Of a stretch of DNA of 64,000 nucleotides, positions 36,178 to 45,062 are shown piece after piece; within the stretch, counting starts at the first letter, position 1; each line of letters begins with the position of its first letter. Below the pieces are notes generated by a model. The model searched no databases and was not told the origin of the DNA. It saw only the letters and a list, made by a program, of their open reading frames with translations. The DNA is from Helicobacter burdigaliensis (GTDB taxonomy: Bacteria > Campylobacterota > Campylobacteria > Campylobacterales > Helicobacteraceae), in assembly GCF_003670295.1 (NCBI RefSeq), contig NZ_QXJG01000007.1, forward strand, positions 16,677 to 80,676, in the 5' to 3' direction. Position numbers and translations under genes: made by a program.

Positions 36178-38258
36178 ATAGGTTTTACATAGTCGCTTAA
36201 AATCTCTTTGACTAATCCACCAAAATTGATTTTAAGGCGAATCTCTTTGCCATTTTGTGTAATTTCTACAATCCTTCCCATTCCTAAGATTTTATGGCTC
36301 ACACAATCTCCTTTGCGGAAGCTAGAATGAGTTGCTAAAGGGGTTTTGGCAATGGAAGTGGGTTTGCCATAAACTCCGCATTCTTTTAAAAAACGAGAGG
36401 GAGGTAAATTTGCTTCCTTGCCTCTAAAGAATCTTGAATCGCTAAAGCTTAAATAAAGCTCTTTTTTAGCGCGCGTAAAAGCAACATAGCCTAATCTTCG
36501 CTCTTCTTCTAAACTACTATCTTCTTTTATCATAGGGAAGAATCCTTCTTCTAAACCGATAATAAAAACATAATCAAATTCTAACCCTTTGCTAGAATGC
36601 ACACTCATACAGGAAACCCCATTAATCCCTTTGCTTTTATTGCGTTCTTCTAAATCTTCTTGATCGCTTTTTAAGGCTAATTCATTCAAAAAGTCTTCTA
36701 GCTCCATAAAGGGATTTTGCTTTAAATATTCATTATAAAGTCCATAAAATTCCTCAATATTACCTATTCTATCCACTTCATCATTGTTGTTAGAGAAAGA
36801 TTGACAAAGCCCGATCTGCTTTTCAAATTCATCTAAAAAATTCTTTTCTTTAAAAGAATATTCTTGCAAGGCTTGTAGCTTTTTAAAAAGCTCTTGTATT
36901 GTATTATAGGCTTTTTTGCCGATGATTTCTTGAAGTTCTATATCGTTTTGAAAAAGGCTAAAAATACTGCATTTTTGCATAGTTGCTCTATTTTGTAGCT
37001 TTTCTAAAGTAGTCTTGCCAATCCCCCTTTTGGGTTTATTGATGATTCTAAGAAGTGAAAAATCGTCCTCTAAATTAATTAAAACTCTAAAATAACTAAG
37101 CACATCTTTGATTTCACTGCGTTCATAAAAGCGGATTGTGCCAATGAGTGTATAAGGGATATTTTCACGATTAAAGCCTTCTTCTAAAGAGCGTGAAAGT
37201 GCATTTAAGCGGAATAAAATTGCAATATCTTTAGGATCTACCCCTTTTTCAAAAAGGGATTTAATGATTTTAGAGAGAGCCGCAACTTCTTCTTTTGCGT
37301 TAAAGGATTGCAATACTTTTATGGGTGTTCCGTCCTCTTTTGTGCTTTTTAGATTTTTACCCAAGCGTTCTTTATTGTGGCTTATGAGCTTATTTGCAGC
37401 ATCTAAAATAGATTTTGTAGAGCGATAGTTTTCTTCTAGTTTGATACTTTTTGCATTTTTAAAATATTTGGTGAAGTTTAAGATATTTTCTATTGTAGCT
37501 CCTCTCCAGCTATAAATGCTTTGATCATCATCGCCTACGACGCAAATATTATCATGGGTAGTGCAAAGGTGTTTTAAGAGCAAATATTGCACATAATTGG
37601 TATCTTGGTATTCATCTACCATAATGTATTGATATTTTTGACTAACTTCTGTGGCAATTTTTGGAAAATTTTCTAAAATTTCTAAAGGGAGAAGCAATAA
37701 ATCATCAAAATCCACTCTATTATTTTGTAATAAAAATTCTTGATACTTATTATAAACTTTGGCAATGTGTTGATAAGTATCATTATTGGCAAAATTTATT
37801 GCATCTTTTGGAGAAATTTTGGAATTTTTCATTCTTGAGATTTCACTTGTTAAAAGTGGCAGTGGAGCGATGTTTTGATTGAATTCCTTTAAAATTTTTT
37901 TAGTATCATCACTATCTAAGAGGACAAAATTTGCCTTTCTTTCTAAAAGATGTATATAAAATTTTAAAAAAAGTAAGCCAAACTTGTGAAAAGTGCATAA
38001 TAATGGGGGGTGTGAGCTTTTGTTTTCAATTAAATTTAATGCTCTTTGTTGCATTTCTTGAGCGGCTTTGTTGGTAAAGGTAAGCGTTAAAGTGCTTGCA
38101 GGCGGGATTCCAACCTCATCGATTAAGTATGCAAGGCGTGAAGTGATGGTTTTAGTTTTTCCACTTCCAGCACCTGCTAGGATTAAAAGCGGTCCATCAA
38201 TAGTTTTTATGGCTTCTTGTTGGCTTTTGTTAAGTTTATTTATGTAATTTATGTCCAT
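36174..38258 (-). CDS. uvrD: UvrD/PcrA-type DNA helicase
   Basis: A superfamily 1A 3'-5' helicase for excision repair and clearing of recombination intermediates. The 694-residue product has Walker A AGAGSGKTKTI near residue 30, YQDTNYVQYLL after the DEYQD box (MVDEYQD), GDDDQSIYSWRGA, and VAFTRAKKELYLS near the C terminus. A Tudor-like C-terminal tail (GDCVSHKILGMGRIVEI) is present, as in PcrA. Corresponds to H. pylori HP1478. Confidence 0.95.
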   Translation of the reverse strand: MDINYINKLNKSQQEAIKTIDGPLLILAGAGSGKTKTITSRLAYLIDEVGIPPASTLTLTFTNKAAQEMQQRALNLIENKSSHPPLLCTFHKFGLLFLKFYIHLLERKANFVLLDSDDTKKILKEFNQNIAPLPLLTSEISRMKNSKISPKDAINFANNDTYQHIAKVYNKYQEFLLQNNRVDFDDLLLLPLEILENFPKIATEVSQKYQYIMVDEYQDTNYVQYLLLKHLCTTHDNICVVGDDDQSIYSWRGATIENILNFTKYFKNAKSIKLEENYRSTKSILDAANKLISHNKERLGKNLKSTKEDGTPIKVLQSFNAKEEVAALSKIIKSLFEKGVDPKDIAILFRLNALSRSLEEGFNRENIPYTLIGTIRFYERSEIKDVLSYFRVLINLEDDFSLLRIINKPKRGIGKTTLEKLQNRATMQKCSIFSLFQNDIELQEIIGKKAYNTIQELFKKLQALQEYSFKEKNFLDEFEKQIGLCQSFSNNNDEVDRIGNIEEFYGLYNEYLKQNPFMELEDFLNELALKSDQEDLEERNKSKGINGVSCMSVHSSKGLEFDYVFIIGLEEGFFPMIKEDSSLEEERRLGYVAFTRAKKELYLSFSDSRFFRGKEANLPPSRFLKECGVYGKPTSIAKTPLATHSSFRKGDCVSHKILGMGRIVEITQNGKEIRLKINFGGLVKEILSDYVKPI

Positions 38259-38409
38259 AAAAGGCCTTATAATGATTATTTTTATAAATTATATCTAAAA
38301 GCAGTAAAATTTCCTTGATAAGTTTTTAAAATTGTGTTAGTATTAAGTGTATCTTATAAAAATCTTATAAAGATGGAGCAAAATTATGGAAGCATACTAA
38401 GGAGATAAA

Positions 38410-39321
38410 ATGCTAAGTGATTTTACAAAACTACAAACTTTTATGATAGTTGTTAAAGAGAAAAGTTTTTCTAAAGCCTCTTCAAAGCTTGGAATTTCAC
38501 AACCTGCTGTAACCCAACAAATAAAATTTATCGAGCAATATTTTAATACTAAAGTAATTAATCGTAAAAGAAATGGTATTCAGCTAACGCGGGATGGGGA
38601 AAATTTGTTGATAGTGGCTCAAAAAATTGAGAAATTTATCGCCTTGCAACAAAAAGAAATGATGAAGACAATTAAAAGAGATGATAGAATTAAAATTATG
38701 AGTTCTTATACAATTGGAAATTTTTTATTGCCAAAATGTATTGATGAAATCAAAGAAGAGGTATATTCAAATATTGATTATAGTGTTAATACATCAAAAG
38801 AAGCCATTGAAGGATTGTTAAATAAAACTTGCGATTTGGCTTTGGTAGAATCTATGATAAATAATGATAATATTGTATATCGTGAGTGGGTAGAAGATGA
38901 ATTAGTTTTAGCATCAACTAGTCAGCTTCCACGACTTATTAGAAGAGAAGATTTGTATTCGCATAAGTGGTTAATTTTAGCCCCTAGCACACAAACTTCT
39001 CTTGTTATTCAAGATTATTTAGAAAAATTAGAATTAGATAAAGATAAGCTTAATATTATAGGAGAATTTGATAGCTTTTTAGAGATTAAAAAGAATATAC
39101 TCAAGATGAAGGAGAAGCATGGAGGGGATTTGATGACTTTCTTGCCTTATTTGCATATTAAAGATGAATTGCAAGCAAGAGAGCTTTTTACTACTAAAAT
39201 TAGAGGCTTAAAGTGTAAAAGAAAGCTTTATGTGGCTAGTTTAAAAGAAAGACGCAATGATGCACTTATAGAAAATATTAGTGATTATATTGTGTTTAAT
39301 ACAAAAGTGGCTTTGCATTAA
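38410..39321 (+). CDS. LysR-family transcriptional regulator
   Basis: The 303-residue product has the LysR winged helix-turn-helix at about 7-65 (FSKASSKLGISQPAVTQQIKFIE) followed by a helical linker and a periplasmic-binding-like effector domain from about 95. The ligand and target genes are unknown. LysR regulators often control a divergent neighbour, here uvrD, but that pairing is probably accidental. The 3' end overlaps the convergent YgjP-like gene by 4 bases. AAGGAG precedes the ATG. Confidence 0.9.
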   Translation: MLSDFTKLQTFMIVVKEKSFSKASSKLGISQPAVTQQIKFIEQYFNTKVINRKRNGIQLTRDGENLLIVAQKIEKFIALQQKEMMKTIKRDDRIKIMSSYTIGNFLLPKCIDEIKEEVYSNIDYSVNTSKEAIEGLLNKTCDLALVESMINNDNIVYREWVEDELVLASTSQLPRLIRREDLYSHKWLILAPSTQTSLVIQDYLEKLELDKDKLNIIGEFDSFLEIKKNILKMKEKHGGDLMTFLPYLHIKDELQARELFTTKIRGLKCKRKLYVASLKERRNDALIENISDYIVFNTKVALH

Positions 39322-39998
39322 GCCTTAAAAACTTCTAAAAACAACGATAAAGAAAAGGGATTGCAACTAAGATAGCTGTGAATCTCTTTTGGATTGTTGT
39401 CAAATTTTCTTACAAAATTCCAAAATTCTTCTTTATGGTGTGGAAACTTTAAATGTGCTAATTCATGGATTATGATTTTATCAATAATATGTTTTTTTAA
39501 AAATACTAAGCGGTAGCTAAAACGCAAAGATTGAGTGGCTTTAGTGCAACTTCCTAGTGTTTTAGTGGCACTTGTATAAGAGATTTTAGCAGGAAAAAGC
39601 TCTAATCTTGCACTAAGAGTTTCTAGGCTTTTTGCAATATAGAGTTTTAGCTGTGTAGAGTAAAATTTTTTAAGTATTTTGGTTTCTTGATGAAAGATGA
39701 AGTCTTGCCAAATTTCTTGTAGATTTTTTTCTTGCAAATTGTCAAAATCTATCCATTCACCAAAAAGGTAAATTTTATTCTTTAAAAGTTCTTTTTTAAA
39801 ACCCTCTTTTTTGGATAAAAGGAGAGAGGATTGTTCTTTAATCCACTCTTCATTTTGTAAGATAAAATTTAAACATTCTTTTTTGCTAGTATATTTTGGG
39901 GCACTAAGGTGGAGAAAAGTGGGGGATTTTAGATGAAGACGCAGGGATTTATAGTTTTTACTTTTTATAATTTTTAAAGTAAAGTTTTCTAAAATCAT
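39318..39998 (-). CDS. YgjP/DUF45-like zinc metallopeptidase
   Basis: The 226-residue product carries the zinc motif HELAHLKFPHH near residue 165: HEXXH with a downstream third histidine, followed by FWNFVRKF, as in the YgjP/WSS1-SprT group. The N-terminal half has the KYTSKKECLNFILQNEEWIK pattern of the family. Substrate unknown. It is last in a three-gene operon and overlaps the gene before it by 4 bases. Confidence 0.85.
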   Translation of the reverse strand: MILENFTLKIIKSKNYKSLRLHLKSPTFLHLSAPKYTSKKECLNFILQNEEWIKEQSSLLLSKKEGFKKELLKNKIYLFGEWIDFDNLQEKNLQEIWQDFIFHQETKILKKFYSTQLKLYIAKSLETLSARLELFPAKISYTSATKTLGSCTKATQSLRFSYRLVFLKKHIIDKIIIHELAHLKFPHHKEEFWNFVRKFDNNPKEIHSYLSCNPFSLSLFLEVFKA

Positions 39999-41197
39999 AA
40001 GGGTTCAAAGCGGTTTTGTTTTGCTTTTAAAAGCATAATTTCATATTGCACTTGATGGTTTTTTATTCTTTCTTTAAAGTATCTTTTAGCATTTGGAATC
40101 TCTTTTGTGTAAAAATGCTCCAATCCAAGTGCAGTGCTATAACTAATCCAGTCATAAGAAAGATTGCTATGCAATAGTTGCATTTCTTCAATAAATTGCG
40201 AAGGAAGTGGCATAATAGAGTTTGCAAGAATCATATTTTTTCTATCGCGGTTTTGTGTAAGTGATAGGAAGGAAGGGTGGTAATTAATCTGTGTAGAATA
40301 GGTGCTAAAGGGTTCAATATCATTATAAGTGATTTGAGAAAGAATAATGCTAGAGTTTGTAACAGGGGTATTTAAAAAGATTCTAGAGCCATTTAGCGTG
40401 GATTTTAGGCTTTTAATTTGTTTGTTTAGGTTTTGAGTGTCCTTAGAGCTAAAAGGGGTAGAAAAAAGTAAATTAGGATTATGAAGTTTTGTGTATTCTT
40501 GAATCTTTAATCCCACATAACTTGTATCATAGAAGCTTATAGCATTTACTTCAGGATTTAAAGAAGAAAGGGTTTTTATTTGTTCTTCATAGCTAATTCC
40601 GCCAAAATTTAAATGAGGGGAGGGAGAATCTATTTGGCTAATATGAATGCTTGGAATGTAGATTTCAAGATCAGTAGGGATTTGATTTAGAGTTTGTGTG
40701 CCATTTTGAGTAAAAATTGCAATGACTTTCATAAAGCCTTTGGCTTTAATTTCTTCTAAAGATTGAGTTATGTTTTCAAACTCTTCTCCTTTGCTATCAA
40801 AAACCTCAAAATTAAAAGGATTTTTTTGGCTTAAAAGATAGGCTAAAATTGTGTTTGAAGCAGAAAGAGAGTAGCGTCCTATGGTTTGACGGGGTATTAA
40901 AAGGGCAATTTTGAAAGTGGGTTTAGATGTAAAATAAGGAAGATTTGTGATATTTAATTCTACTAAAAGCCCTTGAAGCAACTCTAAAAGTGAATTTGTT
41001 TTGTTGTTGTCGTTAATATTTGCAATAAAAGAAAAAACAAGACCTTTTTCATAATAATCTTTAAGACAGCTGCTAGAGCAATATTTTGTTTCTAAATTGA
41101 TTACTTCGCCCTCAGGTAAAGGAAGAGGGGAGAGATATTGACTTTTTGCAAAGACTAAATAAGGAAATAAAAAAAGAATAAAAAATAATTTTTTCAT
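39995..41197 (-). CDS. predicted periplasmic protein, possibly of the LpoA/periplasmic-binding fold
   Basis: The 400-residue product has a signal peptide (MKKLFFILFLFPYLVFAKS). The region from about 80 (FKIALLIPRQTIGRYS, then FEVFDSKGE) looks like the alternating beta-alpha pattern of type I periplasmic-binding proteins, as in the C-terminal domain of LpoA-like penicillin-binding-protein activators. I give this with low confidence. Two cysteines sit close together (KYCSSSC). Both ends overlap its neighbours by 4 bases, so the three genes are translated together. Confidence 0.6.
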   Translation of the reverse strand: MKKLFFILFLFPYLVFAKSQYLSPLPLPEGEVINLETKYCSSSCLKDYYEKGLVFSFIANINDNNKTNSLLELLQGLLVELNITNLPYFTSKPTFKIALLIPRQTIGRYSLSASNTILAYLLSQKNPFNFEVFDSKGEEFENITQSLEEIKAKGFMKVIAIFTQNGTQTLNQIPTDLEIYIPSIHISQIDSPSPHLNFGGISYEEQIKTLSSLNPEVNAISFYDTSYVGLKIQEYTKLHNPNLLFSTPFSSKDTQNLNKQIKSLKSTLNGSRIFLNTPVTNSSIILSQITYNDIEPFSTYSTQINYHPSFLSLTQNRDRKNMILANSIMPLPSQFIEEMQLLHSNLSYDWISYSTALGLEHFYTKEIPNAKRYFKERIKNHQVQYEIMLLKAKQNRFEPL

Positions 41198-41832
41198 AAA
41201 TATCCTTTAAGGGTTAAAAATTCCTTGTGGGCTTGTGTTTTTAAAGAAGGTTTTTTGATTAAATCTCCCAAAGAAAAAGTGGGAAAGAGCAGGTAATCTT
41301 TCCATTTTAAGATTTTACCTTGCACTCTTTTATAGTCTTCCCCATCTTCACTGATAGCAAAATATGCTTCTTGCCCTAAAATTACAATAATTTTAGCATT
41401 GCAAAATTCAAGTTGCTTATGCACAAATCCCATACACAAATTAAGAGAATCTCCTCTGTTTTGAATAGCTATATCACATTTTAGCAAAGAAAGTATAGAA
41501 ACTTCTTTAAGAGAGAGTAAAAAAACTTTTGTAATGATATTGTATAGCATTACAGCCATATTAGAAGAGAAGCGTAGATTAGAATCTAAAAGGGGTTGCA
41601 TACTTAAAAAGACAATTTTTGAATCAGGATTGCAAATGCCAAGATTTGGAGTTGAAAGTCTTTGGGGGCAGAGTTCGCATTTTTGTATAAGAAAATCAAG
41701 TTCTTTTTGGGAGCGGATAGAGTTTGCAAAATTGCTTTTTGGCACTAAAAAATTAGGATTTATAAAATGATAATCTAAAGATTGTAATAGATAAAGTTTT
41801 TTTAATTCTAGAGCTAGGCGAAGTTTTTGCAA
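41194..41832 (-). CDS. uracil-DNA glycosylase family 4-like protein, divergent
   Basis: The 212-residue product has the iron-sulfur-type cysteines of family 4 UDGs: KCELCPQR near residue 50, LLKCDIAIQNRGD and then LCMGF, followed by IIVILGQEAYFAI. The usual active-site motif GEAPG is replaced by SMQPLLD, so glycosylase activity is doubtful. It is the first gene of the operon with the periplasmic and YgjP-like genes. TATAAT-like sequences lie just upstream on its strand. Confidence 0.7.
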   Translation of the reverse strand: MQKLRLALELKKLYLLQSLDYHFINPNFLVPKSNFANSIRSQKELDFLIQKCELCPQRLSTPNLGICNPDSKIVFLSMQPLLDSNLRFSSNMAVMLYNIITKVFLLSLKEVSILSLLKCDIAIQNRGDSLNLCMGFVHKQLEFCNAKIIVILGQEAYFAISEDGEDYKRVQGKILKWKDYLLFPTFSLGDLIKKPSLKTQAHKEFLTLKGYL

Positions 41833-41925
41833 AAAATTATATCCTTATTTTGTAAATTATATTCTAATTATACAAAAAAACTCTCAAGAAACATTTTAAG
41901 AATAAAAATTAAAAAGTTAAAATTA

Positions 41926-41945
41926 ATGGAATAATTTTTGCTTGT
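41926..41945 (+). promoter_or_regulatory. candidate sigma54 (RpoN) promoter
   Basis: TGGAATAATTTTTGCTT has GG at 41928-41929 and GC at 41940-41941, exactly ten bases apart, as the -24/-12 elements require. It fits the Campylobacter/Helicobacter consensus TTGGAAC-N5-TTGCTT in most positions. The gene starts 60 bases further on. In this group sigma54 mainly drives flagellar rod, hook and co-expressed genes. Confidence 0.55.
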
Positions 41946-42004
41946 TTTATTGCAACAAAAGGAATTAAAAGTTTATGCAAGGAACGCTTTAAAAAGGAAT
42001 AAAA

Positions 42005-43417
42005 ATGTATTATGTGAATGCAAAAGGAGGTTATAGCTCCTATATCAATGGCGTAGAGTTTTCTAAAGAAACACAACAGGCATTAGCATCAAGAAATGAT
42101 GAAAATAGGCGTTTAAGCACAACTTCAAGTCAAGATGAAACTTTTGAAAAACAAAGGTTGATAGAAGAAGCAATCGCACAGCTAAAGCAAACAGGAAGCG
42201 TGAGTGCAGAGATTGCTTCTAAAGTGGATGTGGAAAGTATTAAAAAAAGCTTAGAAGATCAAACACAAGGCGAATCGAGTGCATTATCTATGATAGGTGA
42301 AGGAAAGAGTGAAGAAGCAACAAAAGCAAACATTAAAGACGCACAAGGCCCTACACCTATGGGATTAAATCCAAGTTTGGATTCTAAAGGAAATGCAGCA
42401 CTTTCACAATTTGTTCTAGGCAAACTAAAAGATGATGGAGAATCGCAAAAAGCAAAAGAAGATATTAAGCGTTCTTTGCAAAATGAAGAACAGGTTTCAA
42501 AAGGAGAAGGTGTATCAAAAGGTGAAGCAGAAGGGATAAGATGGCTTGATAAAAACCTAGTAGATTCCACTTCTAGCAAACCAGAATCTATAAGCGAAGA
42601 AATTAAAAATGCTTTTAATCCCCTAGAAGAGGACAAGCAAAGCGAGCAAGCACAAAATACTATAAGTTTTGTAGATGAGGTAAGTGGTAAAAAGGTTAAT
42701 ATTCCTCTAACAGAAGAGAATGCAAAAAAATTAAAAGAAAAATTTGGTTCTTTAGAAGAAGCAGGAGAGTATATTAAAGGGTGGTATTATGAAGCAGCCT
42801 ATTCTTCAGGATATTTAGAGGCTGATAAAGATGGAGATGGTAAGATTAGCACCGAAGAGGGCATTCATCTAAAAACACTTGTTTCTTTGAAAAATGGTGA
42901 GACGCATTCAGTAGCAGAGAGAATCCCAGGGGGCGAGGAGGCTCAAAAGAAATTTTTAGAGGAAGTGGGATTTATTGATAATATAGCAGATTATATTAAC
43001 CACAATATTGAACGCGATACAAATTTAGATGGAAGCTTGAATCTAAAAGAGCTTATGGGAGAAGATGGAGAGATTACTCTTTTTAGAACAGGTGGGGAAG
43101 ATTCAAACACCATAGATGTGTTTGTACTAAAAATGTATAGTTTTGATGTGGGGAGTTCTTTAGATGATATTTTCGTTAATATGGGTAAAGATGCTCTAAA
43201 AACACAAGAAGAAAATCAAGACAAGAACCAAGAAGATAATAGCGAGGCAAAAAGTGAAGAGGAAATTGCAGCCATCAAAAATGCAGAATTGCAAAAATGG
43301 TTGCAATTAGCCAAGCAAAAAGACGACGAGAATTATCTCAATTTACTAGATGAAGCAAAAAAAGAAGAATTGCTAAAAAGCGATACAATTTTGCAAAATC
43401 TATTAAAGAGCGCTTAG
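42005..43417 (+). CDS. EF-hand calcium-binding protein of unknown role
   Basis: A 470-residue, acidic, mostly helical protein without signal peptide. It has two EF-hand loops: DKDGDGKISTEE near 274-285, with every calcium ligand in place, and DTNLDGSLNLKE near 337-348. The N terminus (MYYVNAKGGYSSYINGVEF) is compact and aromatic; the middle is low-complexity and the end is rich in Lys/Glu. It is monocistronic behind a sigma54-type promoter, which suggests a flagellum-linked or secreted protein. I cannot name the family. AAGGAA precedes ATG 42005. Confidence 0.75.
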   Translation: MYYVNAKGGYSSYINGVEFSKETQQALASRNDENRRLSTTSSQDETFEKQRLIEEAIAQLKQTGSVSAEIASKVDVESIKKSLEDQTQGESSALSMIGEGKSEEATKANIKDAQGPTPMGLNPSLDSKGNAALSQFVLGKLKDDGESQKAKEDIKRSLQNEEQVSKGEGVSKGEAEGIRWLDKNLVDSTSSKPESISEEIKNAFNPLEEDKQSEQAQNTISFVDEVSGKKVNIPLTEENAKKLKEKFGSLEEAGEYIKGWYYEAAYSSGYLEADKDGDGKISTEEGIHLKTLVSLKNGETHSVAERIPGGEEAQKKFLEEVGFIDNIADYINHNIERDTNLDGSLNLKELMGEDGEITLFRTGGEDSNTIDVFVLKMYSFDVGSSLDDIFVNMGKDALKTQEENQDKNQEDNSEAKSEEEIAAIKNAELQKWLQLAKQKDDENYLNLLDEAKKEELLKSDTILQNLLKSA

Positions 43418-43473
43418 TAAGATTATATATTTTAAGTATTTTAGAAGAAGATAAAAACTTCTAAAATACAAAC

Positions 43474-43686
43474 TTATTGTTTGTTAAATTGAATGACAAA
43501 CTTATTGTTTTTTACAATTATGGGGTAAAGTTCTTTTGTGTTAAGATCAATCAAAAAACATTCTTCACCATTTTCAAGGGAGTGGCGTTCTTTGGGATAA
43601 AGGAGCAAGCGACGCTCCACTTCCTCTAAATCCTCACACAAAGCACTTAGGCCAAACATTACAAGTTTATAAGAAAACTCTTCCAT
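43474..43686 (-). CDS. small hypothetical protein downstream of malic enzyme
   Basis: A 70-residue acidic protein without membrane segment. It starts one base after the malic enzyme stop, so it is co-transcribed and probably translationally coupled. DLEEVERRLLLYPKERHSL looks like a helical pair. I do not recognise it. Confidence 0.6.
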   Translation of the reverse strand: MEEFSYKLVMFGLSALCEDLEEVERRLLLYPKERHSLENGEECFLIDLNTKELYPIIVKNNKFVIQFNKQ

Positions 43687-43687
43687 A

Positions 43688-44923
43688 TTAATCTAAAGAA
43701 GTAATTCTTGCAACACCACTATCAATAGCGGCTTTTGCTACTGCATTAGAAACAAATTCACACAATCTTGGATCAAAAGGTGAGGGGATAATGTATTCTT
43801 TGCTAAATCCACATTCTCTTTTGTGAATGCTCTCTAGTTCCTTTTTAATCTCTTGTGGAATTTGCTCTCTTGCTAAGTCTGCTAGAGCATAGGTAGCTGC
43901 TAGCTTCATTTCTTCATTGATACATCTTGCTCTTGCTTTTAATGCACCTTTAAAAATATAAGGGAATCCTAAAACATTATTGATTTGGTTTGGATAGTCG
44001 CTTCTTCCTGTGGCGATGATAGCATCAGGACGCACTTCTCTTACAATCTTTGGGCTAATTTCAGGAATAGGATTGCTCATAACAAAAATCATAGGATTTT
44101 CATTCATACCTTCAATATCTTTTGCTTCTAAAATATCAGCTCGTGATAGCCCTAAAACCACATCCGCTCCATCTAACGCTTCCTTGTAGCTATTAATTTC
44201 TCTATCTACAATAAATTCTTTTTTAAATCCGGTAAGATTATCTTTTCTATGAGTGGTAATAGCACCCTTGCTATCAAACATTACAATTTCTTTTGCACCG
44301 AGTGCTTTGGCAATTCTAGCACAAGCAATTGCCGCACCTCCAGCACCTAAAACAACAATTTTTAAATCTTTAATCTCTTTGTTGGCTAGTTTAGCACCAT
44401 TGATAATCCCGGCAGCTGAAATAATCGCCGTTCCATGCTGGTCATCATGCATAATAGGAATGTTTAGAATCTCTTTTAAACGCGTTTCAATATAAAAACA
44501 TTCAGGCGCTTTAATATCTTCAAGATTGATACCGCCAAATGTAGGAGCGATCGCCCTTACAATATCAATAAATTTATCAGGATCGTTCTCATCCACTTCA
44601 ATATCAAAAGCATTAATGTTTGCAAATTTTTTAAAAAGGACAGCTTTGCCCTCCATTACAGGTTTTCCAGCAAGTGCGCCGATATTTCCTAAGCCTAAAA
44701 CAGCAGTTCCATTTGAGATTACTGCAACTAGATTGCTTTTTGAAGTGTATTCATACGCACTATAAGGATCTTTTTGGATTTCTTTGCAAGGCACAGCAAC
44801 GCCTGGAGAATAAGCCAAAGATAAGTCGTATTCATTGTTTAATGGAGTGCGTGGAACGACTTCTATTTTACCACCTTGATGATAGGGGAGGGATTGCGGG
44901 TAGGTTTGCTTTAAATCTTCCAT
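43688..44923 (-). CDS. maeB: malic enzyme (NADP-type, short form)
   Basis: Oxidatively decarboxylates malate to pyruvate. The 411-residue product has the malic enzyme signature: [37 protein letters not shown], and a Rossmann site [21 protein letters not shown]. The phosphotransacetylase-like C-terminal domain of long MaeB is absent, as in Campylobacter. It supplies pyruvate that PorGDAB can oxidise. Transcribed with the 70-residue gene. Confidence 0.93.
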   Translation of the reverse strand: MEDLKQTYPQSLPYHQGGKIEVVPRTPLNNEYDLSLAYSPGVAVPCKEIQKDPYSAYEYTSKSNLVAVISNGTAVLGLGNIGALAGKPVMEGKAVLFKKFANINAFDIEVDENDPDKFIDIVRAIAPTFGGINLEDIKAPECFYIETRLKEILNIPIMHDDQHGTAIISAAGIINGAKLANKEIKDLKIVVLGAGGAAIACARIAKALGAKEIVMFDSKGAITTHRKDNLTGFKKEFIVDREINSYKEALDGADVVLGLSRADILEAKDIEGMNENPMIFVMSNPIPEISPKIVREVRPDAIIATGRSDYPNQINNVLGFPYIFKGALKARARCINEEMKLAATYALADLAREQIPQEIKKELESIHKRECGFSKEYIIPSPFDPRLCEFVSNAVAKAAIDSGVARITSLD

Positions 44924-45062
44924 AGGGGGAAACCTTAATTATAAAATTTTGAAAGGAATTTAAGCAAAAAAAAAATAAAAGCTTGGTTAAAGCCACTTAA
45001 AATTTTATTAAAATTTTATAGGATTTGAAAGAAAGTTACACTATAAAGCAGTTAAATAAACT

